Assembly: GCF_003286085.1 (NCBI RefSeq)
Contig: NW_020825289.1
Coordinates: 21,478,001-21,542,000 of the forward strand
Reading direction: 5' to 3'
Length of the DNA stretch: 64,000 nucleotides
Source: Drosophila persimilis
Taxonomy: Eukaryota; Arthropoda; Insecta; Diptera; Drosophilidae
Shown piece by piece: positions 36,394 to 48,520 of this stretch. Position numbers and translations under genes: made by a program. Each line of letters starts with the position of its first letter. Positions within the stretch are counted from its first letter, which is position 1. Below the pieces are notes generated by a model that saw nothing but the letters and a program-made list of their open reading frames with translations, was not told the origin of the DNA and made no database searches.

Positions 36394-38643
36394 CTATTCC
36401 TGAGCTTCTTCTCTTTCCCTATCCTTATCCTTCTTCTTCTTCTTTTTCTTCTCCTTCTCTACTGGCTCCACATCAGCCGTTGCCTCCTCCTCCGCCGCGG
36501 GGGCCTCTTCTTCGCCCTTGTGCTTCTTCTTCTTCTTCTTTTTGTCAGTTTTGGCAGAAGAATCTTCAGCTCCCGCTCCCTGTGCCGCCTCCTCGGTACT
36601 GGAGGTGCTCAGTTTGCGCTGAAAAGTATGTATTTGATAAGTGAAAAAAGTATAACATAGAAGGTAATGTATAATCCCCACCTTGGACGGTTCGTCCGAG
36701 CCATTGGAGTGGGTTTCTTTGACGGGTGTCTGTGGGGCCACTGCCGCCGCTGGCTTCTTGGCATTGTAGTCGACAAAGCCGGTGAGCCATTCTTTAGGCG
36801 TGTTCTCATTGGGCCTGCCAAACTTGTCCAATTTTCCGGCAGCGATGAGTGCCTTCTTAGCGGAAGCCTTGGGACCCAATCCCCACTTACGCGGATATAT
36901 GTCGCGCTCCATTATCACACGCTTTATCTTTGCCACAACGCCATGATCACACGACGACATTGTGGCCGTGGTCATCAGAGCAATGGCCAGGCAAATGGCC
37001 TCACCCTTGGTTGTGCATATGACAATCTCCTGATCGATCTCAATGCCATCCTCATAGCGCAGGACCCCAGGCAACATGATTTTGGCGCCATAGCACACAG
37101 CATTCACCTAAGAGAAGAGCAGCATCAGCATACAGATTTGCAAGTTGTGTCGAAGATGATTTCGAATTCGGTCGGGCTTGGAAGTGTAGTCTGAAATTTC
37201 TTTGTCGAGTGCGCAGGAAAGAGCGCTGCCCAACATACACACATCAGCACCTTTACTGTTCCCAATCAAAGTCACAGACGCTTATGGGGGATACGGGCGT
37301 CTGCCGGCTTAATATCATGGGGTCATGGGGAATCGAAAGTGTAGAAACACTGTTGAACACTTACCGAACTGTCCTTCATTATGATGCGCTTGTGGTTGAC
37401 CAGCAGACCCTCCAACGGTTTTATCACACGACGCAGCATCGACTCGTCCTTGTGGTTCTCGTACAGCCACATGGCATCGAGGACGTCATGCATGGTTACC
37501 ATGCCGTCGCCCTCCGATTGAATGCCCGAACGCACACGACGCAGTTCCAACATTTGACCACCGACGCCCAGGACTAGACCCAGATGGACGCACATGGTAC
37601 GGATGTAGGAGCCGGCCTCGCAACTAACCCAAAAAACACCTAAACGTGAGTAGGGGGCAGATATTGTGGTGTTGGGACATTGGGAGGGGAGAGAAGATAC
37701 AGAGATGTTTTAACTAATAACTGTGCATTTGCATGTATGGGCAAATACTGAGATTTTACTGTACTAGCCGAAGCATCCTGCACGTCCCTGCCATACAGAT
37801 TCATTCAAGCAGCGACGCACAAGCTTCGAATCGAATAAAATTGAATACAAATAAAACGAAAACTTACCCATATTGCGACTCTCATCGTAGTCCAACAGCT
37901 TGCTGTCATACACTGTACGCACTCGGAGCTGTCGCTTGACGGCCGAGATAAGCGGGGGACGCTGGAAGAGAGCACCGCGCAGCTTCTCCAAGCCCTGACG
38001 CACTTTGGCCACCGATTCAACAGCACCATGGAGCTTAAAAATAGCCACATACTCCTTACCGGCACTCTGTTGAGACTTCACTAGACGCGTGGCGCGGTCG
38101 ATGCAGACAATCAAGCAACCTGCCGAGCAGAGCACAACACACGTGCGTTGGTATTTGGAGGTTATGTTGAGGCGGCACATGCGTATCGCTTACCTGTAAC
38201 CTTCGGATCCAAGGTTCCCGAATGTCCAGTCTTCTCTACCTTGAGAATCTTCTTAATCCAGGCCACCACCTCGTGGGAGCTGGGATTGGACGGCTTATCC
38301 AGGTTGATGAAGCCCGTCTTCATGTACTCTTTGATGTCGCGGTTGAGGGGCGAGGACCCATGTGCCAGGGGCGTATAGTGGTTGGATCGAATATTTAGCT
38401 TGTCGAAGTTCTTCAAAAGCAACGGCCATTGCGATGTGTCCAGCTCGGCTATCTTCGACGAGGGTTTTATTTGAAAATTACCCTGCTTTTGCAGCGTGCC
38501 AATATCATCGGCATCCACTGGCTCCTCCTTGACCTTCTTCTTTCGCTTCTCTTTGCGTACATCTGCAACGATTCGCAGCGATGCTTCTTGTAATCCTAGC
38601 ACTAGGTTTAGTCATCACTTTGCTACTCACCACCATCAGCCAT
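36394..38643 (-). CDS. Nop60B: Dyskerin/Cbf5 pseudouridine synthase (minifly)
   Basis: Six coding exons on the minus strand (38631-38643, 38194-38562, 37868-38119, 37365-37639, 36682-37107, 36394-36618) sum to 519 codons plus stop. After a basic N-terminus ([12 protein letters not shown]) come the TruB-type catalytic domain with [20 protein letters not shown] and the catalytic-Asp motif [19 protein letters not shown], then the PUA domain ([18 protein letters not shown] onward) and a Lys/Glu-rich nucleolar tail ([14 protein letters not shown], ending DREREEAQE). It is the enzyme of box H/ACA snoRNPs: it turns selected uridines of rRNA into pseudouridine in the nucleolus and supports rRNA maturation. 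Sequence is nearly identical to D. melanogaster Nop60B as I remember it. Exon 1 codes only four residues plus one base; I chose the ATG at 38641-38643 because it splices in frame to the conserved part. Introns 3 and 4 are long enough to hold snoRNAs. Confidence 0.97.
37200..37322 (-). ncRNA. Candidate box H/ACA snoRNA in Nop60B intron 4
   Basis: The 257-nt intron between exons 4 and 5 contains, on the minus strand, a hairpin with an outer stem CCCCAT/ATTGGG, a two-sided pocket and a 7-bp inner stem CAGACGC/GCGTCTG. A box H match ACAGTA follows 15 nt after the inner stem, the spacing usual for an active pocket. A second hairpin (AAAGGTGCTG with CAGCGC...CTTT) and an ACA three nt from the proposed end (ACAAAG) complete the pattern at 123 nt. 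The second hairpin lacks a clear guide pocket. Target uridine not determined. Confidence 0.45.
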
Positions 38644-38761
38644 TTTATTTATAAAAATTTTAAAACGCTTGTGCACGCGGTGCCTGGTCGAAGAAAATGG
38701 ACGATCCAAAAAACACGTGTTGCCGATGAGTGTGGCCGTGACCTTCGAACATATACCGCGA

Positions 38762-38958
38762 TATACGGTCTCATTTTCAAAATATGCCGTACATATACTG
38801 ACGATGTCAAGTTGTGTTATACATATTCCTCGTTTTTCATATTCCGTGCAATATAACTGACTAAATAGAACATTTAGCCATGCCCACATAATTTTAACCG
38901 ATTAATGAGTCAATTTTCTATACAATTGGTTAGTTTTTAGTCCTTGCTTTTATTGTAT
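38762..38958 (+). repeat. Direct repeat, left copy (next to the Nop60B start)
   Basis: It begins TATACGGTCTCATTTTC and shares ordered blocks with 39501-39678, including CATATTCCTCGTTTTT, AGCCATGCCCACATAA and TTGCTTTTATTG. The copies are clearly diverged, so the duplication is not recent. It starts about 120 nt upstream of the Nop60B ATG and probably includes part of that promoter. Confidence 0.7.
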
Positions 38959-39500
38959 TTTGACTAAAACAAGGTTTAAGCAAAATAGTTCAACAAAAAA
39001 ACAGTCGCAATGTTGCTGGTATTTAAAGACATGTTGCGTGTAGGCCTTGGTATACCCTATTTTGTTAATTTTATATGAAGATGAAACGTGATTTATAAAC
39101 CCCTTTTCTCAAATTGATATTCTTTAGACATATTCAAGTACATTATTAGTATCTTGTATATATTTATGTCGATCCTGATACCTACGGATTCTTGGAAGAC
39201 AAACAATTTCTCAGTTCTATAACATCCATTTCCCCCAGGGTATGCAAAATGTTGCTCAATCCGCGCAATGTTGTGGAACAATGCTGCTCGATTTCACGGC
39301 ACATGAGTCAGTCTGGCCCATACAAATTAATGTTGCCAGCAACATAAAAAGTAAGAAAACGTAAGTGAGTGAGGAATGTAAGGGACATTGTTGAGCTGAA
39401 AAGGACATTGTATCCCGGAAAAATTCCCTCAATTTGAGAAAATTTCCTACCATAATATAGAGAGAAAATACCAAAGAAAAGAGAGCAAGTCCCAATAAAA

Positions 39501-39678
39501 TATACGGTCTCATTCCAAAAAATACCGAAAATGTATCATATTCCTCGTTTTTTATCTTCCGTCGAATATTCCCAGCTATATAGATATTTCAGCCATGCCC
39601 ACATAAATTTATACGATTGGTGAATCTATTTTCTAATTGACTGGCCTACTCTTAATACTTGCTTTTATTGGATTTCTG
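39501..39678 (+). repeat. Direct repeat, right copy
   Basis: Same orientation as 38762-38958, about 740 bp away. It shares TATACGGTCTCATTCC, CATATTCCTCGTTTTT, AGCCATGCCCACATAA and CTTGCTTTTATTG. The GCCATGCCCACA block recalls INE-1/DINE-type Drosophila elements, but the match is too short to name one. Confidence 0.7.
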
Positions 39679-40691
39679 TATACCGTTTAAAATGAAATTG
39701 ACCATTATATACCGATATACAGTCGGTTAAATTTTCACCTAAAAAGATACCGAAAAGTATTAAAAATACCAGAAACATATCGATATAAATATTCAGAAAT
39801 GTAAGAAAGATGCAATTGTCACAGAGCCACCTGGCGTACATCATTGGCGATACTATCGCATAGGTGCGACTCTGTGGTTGAAGGCGTTGGTTGGTCATCG
39901 GGGTTCATCGCGCCACCAAGAAATGAAACGAATGAACATTGTTCATCGTCATTTTGCATGAGAAAAAAATCGTCGAGTTCAATTCGAATTTTTATAATTG
40001 TATTACCTTTAATACGAAACTATAAGGGATAGACGCATAAGAATCAACCAGTTTGTGCCATTTTTTAAGCAAATTAAGTGTCGAATTCGTACTGAGTGTT
40101 GTAAAAATCATCATAAATTGTAAGTGAGAAAAGTTGAAAGAGCAGTGAAAAAATTCCACAGAGGCACACACACGCACACAGAAGCAGCTAGCGCAAAGGC
40201 AGAGACACACACAGACAACAGCAAAGCGAGTGGATGATGAGATGTTTTTGGAATAAAAGCAAAAGCAGCGGGCACGGGACGAGGAGTTTCTTTCATTGGA
40301 TTGGAGAAGGGAACGGGGCTGACGGGCACGGGCGGGCCCAAGCCCTATGACGCGACCACTTTGGACAAAACGCGAAAGTAATATGCATCAGGAGTATGGA
40401 ATTCGATTAAAGCCAAACAATTATGAACTGAATCAAAATTTTCAACGCGGACATTGGTCGAAAAGAAAAGAACCCCCACTTTTGGCTATTAGATCGTTGT
40501 TCCGTTCAGTCAAGAGCATGACTAAGTGTGTGTGTGAGAGAGACAGGGCGAAAGAGAGCGAGCGAGCGTGTGTGTACTGTAGCGGTGTGTTGGAGTGCTG
40601 CTGGTGTGAGTGCCGTGCCGTCTGTGCGCCTGTGTGTGTTTCATTTTTCATTTTGATAATTTTGAACAGCTCGCGCAGTTTTCGCGAATAA

Positions 40692-42855
<2,164 letters not shown>

Positions 42856-45800
42856 AAGAGCAACTAACAAATGAAAATCTTTAACCATAATACAACAAAA
42901 ACAGCAACAACAACACACATAAACACCACACCCTCTCTCACCACACACCCACACACACAACACACACCTTTTAAAAAAAGAGAAAAAACGACAGCAACAA
43001 ACAACAACAACAAAAACAACATCGGCTGGAGGATGGATCATCAGGAGAACGCCAGAAACTAACGCAGCAAATCGTAGTGAACCCGGGGCAGAGTGTGTCC
43101 CATGCGGATTTGATTTTATATACAGTTTAGTGTAGTTATAAACCGAAGTAAAACCACAGTAATAACGATGGCATTATTAATTGTATATCCCAAGGGCAGC
43201 AGACCGACCAATCCAGTCGAGCAGCTACAATCCAGAAATATATATCGATATATGTATACATATTCAAGTTGCATCCGTTTCTGTTCACCCCCTATCCTGC
43301 GCTGTTCTTTGATGCTTTTTGTGACCTTGTTGCCTTGAGTGCAGACCCGCCTGCTTGTGCGAGGGTGTGGCAAGTTGAATCAGTTGAAAATGTCCAGTCA
43401 GACGCGATAATATGATCTATTATGTTCCCTTTTCACAAAAACTACTTTATCAAGTGACACAGAAACCGCCAATAAACGATGAAAGCGTAACTACACTACA
43501 AGCAAACACACACAGAAAAGATACAAGATACTTTCAACACAAAAGATTAATGTTTATTATTTGACTAAAACGTAAGCCACAAATGAGATGCATTCAGTTT
43601 TCGGGAGTGGGTTGAGTCCCAGGAATATGGAATCAGAGCGAAAAGTTTTTAATATTTGTATTTTGCATTAAAACAAATTGAAAAAAATATAAACAAAAAA
43701 AACGATGCAACAAGCTACCAAACTAAATGTATGAGGAGGATTTTATAATTTTATAAAATGCCAGTACCACATATATATATATATATATATATATATTAAT
43801 ATATATACATACATCTAAATATATAGTGCATATATGTGTGTATGTCTCTTTTTGTATTTTGTACCGTCAATCGTGTAATTTCTCACACAGAAAATGTTTA
43901 AACAAAAGAACACTCAAGGGAAAAGTGCCGTTTTCTACAGCAACAACAGAAAAAAGCAACCGCAAAGGAATAAATCTGAATATTTTCTATATAAGTGTAA
44001 CTACGCTACTATTTTCTACAGTTACTATTACACAATTTACTAAATTTATAAATAAAGAAAACAAAAATAAATACAAAGAAACAAAAAAAAACTAAGATCG
44101 AAAACCAGAGTCGAAAGTAAATTTGTAAATTTGTGCATTCAAAGTTTTGCTTCCTATACAATAAAAAAACACATTTACCAGATTACCAAAATTAGATTTA
44201 TATAAATTCCATATATGAACATTTAAAACGAAATGAAAACTAAAACCAAACAAGCATATTATTTATACATTTTTTTCAAATTGACCAGAGATTACGAAAA
44301 TCGAATCCGACGTTTGGTGTCTTTTGTTGTTAATTTAAAGAGCAAAAATATGAAAAAAAAATTATGTGAAACGTGTCAGAGGAAAGAGAAAATGAGGATT
44401 ATTTAAATAATAAAGAATTTTTCGAGAGTCTATTGTGCATTTTGCATAATATTCCTTACAACAAATTAGAAAAATAATGAAAATCATCAAAAAAAATTTG
44501 AAGAAAACAAAATGGAAATGAATAATTAAAGGTAAAAATATTTTACTAATATACATACATATATTACATATATAAAAAATAAATAAAAAATGAAAAACGA
44601 TACAAAAATCAAATCATATTTTGAGTTTTATTGAAGATCGCTCAGGTGGTACGTATAGACGGCCTCCAGCTAAACTTGCAATTATGGATTAAATGAGAAT
44701 GTTCGAATTGTCCACAACTCTTTTGGTTGGGAATGTAGATTTCGTGAAGTTCTAGTGAAAGTCGTACTTTTAACGGGGGGTTCCAAAAATCTTTATTTCT
44801 TTTTGTTCATATTTTGTTTTTCCATTGTGCATTAGTATACCATTTTTGTTTACATTTTAAATGTATATAACATTATGAATAAAAATGGGGTTTTGGTTTC
44901 TCATTTGTTTGGGCACCTGGAACATGTCGGCCGTTTTCGAAACGACCAGAGCTACGACAGAACGATGGTGTTACATACACACTCGTGTGTAGGTATAGTT
45001 TCTAGGATGTTGAGGGAAAGCGTTCAAGGCTGGCTTTTTCTTTAGATTAACCCGCATTCCATGACGCGCTTATCGCTTGTGAAGTTGGCTATTGTTGTGT
45101 TTTGTTTTTTTTTTTTTGTTGTTGGCGGGTTTACACAAATTAGTCATCGAATCGTTTCATGAGGGGATTTGTAATAACAATATATATGTAGTTATGGAGT
45201 AGTTCCAACGTTCAACTGCTTAAGTGGGTTTCATAACAAATTTTGGAGTAATTAAAGCCGTTTAAAACTGTTGTTTGTGTAGTGTAGTGTTTTCTGTAGT
45301 AGTGATGATAGTTAATAATATTAACATGTATGAGAGGAACTCATGGTGAACGCTTAGAGAACGTGATGTGTTGCGTGGTGGAGTTGTTTTGTGTGTAAAA
45401 AGTAATTAACAAATGTGTTAAACTAATAATAAATAAACTTAGAAGTAAACACGTGTCCTTAACAATAAACATATAAGCAATAAACATTTCTCAAACTTAA
45501 ACAACAAATGCAATCGGCTGTCTTGGGCTTAAATTACATACATACATTATCTCTCTGTATATTTAGGTGTATATCATATATGTATATATATATATATATA
45601 TATCATTATCAATTTGGATTGGATTTGGATTTGAACAAAGCTCCAGGTCAAACACACATTCTGAAATGTTCCCGCGTTTTACATTCTTATATCGTAGATC
45701 GATCGATTTTTATATATATATATATATCTGTATATATGAATTAGTATACATTAAATTCAACATTTATTCGATTAGTTAAATGTGTGCTTGTGTGTGTCGC

Positions 45801-46654
45801 GTGTCCTGCTGGGGTAATACATGCATTACATAAGTTCAAAAATCCACCATCAATACTTTCTCTGCCAATATCCATTCACTTCCCTGACAGTAACGCTTGG
45901 CATTCACACTCACTTGTGTTGTGCTTTGTGTGTCCTTTGCTAGGATTCAGATCTCTCAGGTGTGTCACGATTTGTTATAAGATTATTGATTTTGGTTTTG
46001 GTTTCGCGTTGCTCTGCTTCGGCCGATCTCAGCCTCAGATTGAAGCTCATTGCTTCAGCTTGAATTTAAATGCATGTCTACTTTTTGCTGCTTTTGCCAA
46101 TTGCCAGCCAATCTGTCACGCCTGCTTCTATTCTACCTCACCTCGCCTTAGGAATCAACGTTATTTATTTTATTTTGACTACATAAAACATATGTACGTG
46201 CATTGTTAATATGTATCATTTTGGATCGGTGCTTAAACATATTGATATATTCTATCGTCTACCTCCGCTCGCTGCGCCTATCTTTGCTTGTCTGGCCAAC
46301 AACAAATACGTTAAATAGTTTGTAACAAATAATAAATAAACGACTGACCGACCGACCCTCTTCCTCTCCACGGTGGCCATAACAATAATTATTTAGTTTC
46401 TTCTATCTCTCGATTGGTAAATTCTTGTGGTTTTGCCTCTGCCTTTGGAAACTTCGATCAATTACAAATAATCGTAGATATATATAGGATCTGCGGATTG
46501 GTTGTGCTGTATACAATCCGTGTATATAGCGACACATAGAAAGAAAAAGTTACTCGCATTGGTTAATATTGCACTGATTTAAAGAAATTGTTAACGCGCG
46601 CACTCTTCTGGCTCCACCTCCAGCTAAAGCTCCTACCCAGCTTTATCCCCCAGT
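42856..46654. other. Long 3' UTRs of convergent Rho1 and Ric
   Basis: Rho1 (+) and Ric (-) run toward each other. The Rho1 side is AT-rich with several AATAAA signals (near 43473, 44160 and 44578). On the minus strand, AATAAA complements (TTTATT) occur near 44626, 44796 and further right, so the transcripts probably meet near 44.6 kb. It contains AT runs at 43770-43796 and 45582-45603. The open frames here are simple-sequence or AT-rich artefacts. Confidence 0.6.
43770..43796. repeat. AT dinucleotide microsatellite in the Rho1 3' UTR region
   Basis: About thirteen AT units with no interruption. Confidence 0.95.
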
Positions 46655-47743
46655 CTAGTTCAAGTTGCGTCGACGACGGAATACCAAGGCGAATATGGAG
46701 CGTATGCGCCACCAGCGGCTGCGGTGGCGCGTGTGGATTTTCTCCGAGCTGCTGTCGGTGCCCTTCTGCTGCTCCTTGCGACGGATCTCTCGGACGAGCG
46801 TGTAGAACGCCTCGTCGATGTAGTGGCGTAGTGCCGCGGACGTCTCAAAGAACGGACAGCCAAACTGATTCGCCAGATTTTTGCCCTCCTCGGTGGTGAC
46901 GCGACGCTGAGATTCCAGATCCACCTTGTTGGCAATCAGCACCAGCGGTATCTCTTCGGACAAACGCACCCGGGTAATCAGTTTTCGGTACTCCGATGCC
47001 TCCTGGAAGCTGTGGCGGTCGGTGACTGAGTAGCAGATGATGAAACCTTCCCCACAGCGCATGTATTGGTCCCGCATGGCCGTGAACTCGACCTGGCCGG
47101 CAGTATCGAGTATATCGAGCAGGGCGGCCTCGTTGTCGATGACCGCCTGTTGCTGGTACGAGTCCTCTGCGGCAACGAGTCGGCAACATTTAAGGATTAG
47201 TCAAACGATTTCAAATCTATCGGGATGCTGCAGCACACTCACCAATGGTCGGGTCGTGGTAGTCCAAGAAGCTGTGGCTCACGAACTGCAGGGTAACAGC
47301 TGATGTTCGAGTGCGCAGGGTTCACCCGAACGCCCGAACGAAAGCGCCGAGACAGACGGATTGGGGGTGGTCGGGGCGATGGTGCGTGTGGCGTGTGGAG
47401 GGTGGGCAGTGATGGGGGACGGACAAAACAAAGCGTAAAAGAAATTGAGATAATTTATTGATTTTTCGCAACCACAATCAAAATGCGCAGTGATAACTTT
47501 GCAGAGCCTGGTAGCCAACATACCCGACTTTCCGACACCGCCATCCCCAAGGATGACTATCTTGTACACCCGGAGGCCACCTCGCATGTTCTGGGGCGGT
47601 GCTGGGGCTTGTTTTACGCTGCCATTGTCCATGCGATCGTTGGCTGCTATGTGCATGGAGTCCGTGTCGCCCCCACTGGTGCAGGACTTTAGTTTGCTCG
47701 ACCTTTTCAAAGCTGAACAGCCAATGGACATGTCGCCGGCCAT
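46655..47743 (-). CDS. Ric: Ric, Rit-like Ras GTPase that binds calmodulin
   Basis: Three coding exons on the minus strand (47524-47743, 47243-47299, 46655-47166) give 262 aa. A 55-60 residue N-terminal extension ([15 protein letters not shown]...) precedes the G domain. The P-loop is GDGGVGKSA and is split across the first intron. Further motifs are HDPTIEDSY (effector loop), [12 protein letters not shown] and ETSA. The C-terminus has no CAAX box and ends in a basic, aromatic helix ([20 protein letters not shown]) that fits calmodulin and membrane binding. This is typical of the Rit/Rin/Ric branch, which signals through MAP kinases in stress and growth. The acceptor of exon 2 was set at 47299/47300 because this gives the conserved [20 protein letters not shown]. 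Start ATG is at 47741-47743; the first exon is mostly the variable extension. Confidence 0.96.
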
Positions 47744-48520
47744 TACTTTTACTCCCTACCCCTGGGGGCCCTTGATCTTATACGTTTTTCAACAACACGA
47801 CCCGCCACAACCCAGTTAGAACTCACTAAAACCAATTTCTGTATTTATTTTCTTGTTTTTTTTTTGGGGCTCGGGTTCAGTGTGATTTATCCATAAAATA
47901 TACCGTCAGTCCTAAGAAATATACCGAAATATACCCAAATTGCCGATGAAAAATTCGAGCTAACCCATTCAACCCCCCTCTGTTTAAACCGGTGAGCAAC
48001 TGCGGTTAGTTGTGTATGCAGTCACATATCTTTATTTGTTGAACACAGTGGAATAATAATAATATTTATGGGCAAATCAATGAATATTACACTTGCTTGG
48101 TGTTTGCTACTGGGGTTTCCTAAGCCGGTAGCCTGGCCGTGTTTGAATAATTGTTTACCGCCTCGAACACAGAGCTGCCACCCAGTTCGACTGTGCTCGG
48201 GACTTGAAGGACCAAAACAATAACTTCGCTCAAATGTACTGTTTAACAATCAAGTTTAATTTACATTGCAATTCACTATTGCAATATATATTTTCCCATC
48301 CACAGGACGTCTGGCAACGTCGAAACGCAACGGCGCACATTTTATAAATAATTTCCAACGACGACGAGCTGCTCGCATTTCGTTACGTACAGCGATCGTG
48401 TTCGGGAACGCTGCCAGCCCGGTCTTTGTGGCCGCCGACGACACCTATACACATCTGGACACAAAACAACATACACTTCCCCCCATCATATTGGCATAAA
48501 TTTAGTGTCAGGCCAGGAAA
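47744..48520. promoter_or_regulatory. Divergent Ric and Asph promoter region
   Basis: Ric is read left and Asph right from this 0.8 kb interval, so both promoters lie here. A pair of ATACCG motifs (47895-47926, in the form ATACCGTCAG... AAATATACCG) matches Ohler motif 6 of fly core promoters on the minus strand. No TATA box is evident. Confidence 0.5.

Noticed and set aside
37719-37828. Second H/ACA snoRNA candidate in Nop60B intron 3 (minus strand)
   Set aside because: A good 5' hairpin (CGAAGC/GCTTCG) and a box H-like ACAGTA are present, but the 3' hairpin is a bare ATTTGC/GCAAAT stem with no pocket or outer stem, so the pattern is incomplete.
43243-43250. TATCGATA (DRE promoter motif) in the Rho1 3' region
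   Set aside because: It sits inside an AT-rich 3' UTR far from any gene start; chance is the simpler reading.
46588-46899. Open frame on the plus strand across the Ric last exon
   Set aside because: It is the antisense shadow of Ric; codon use and conservation belong to the minus strand.
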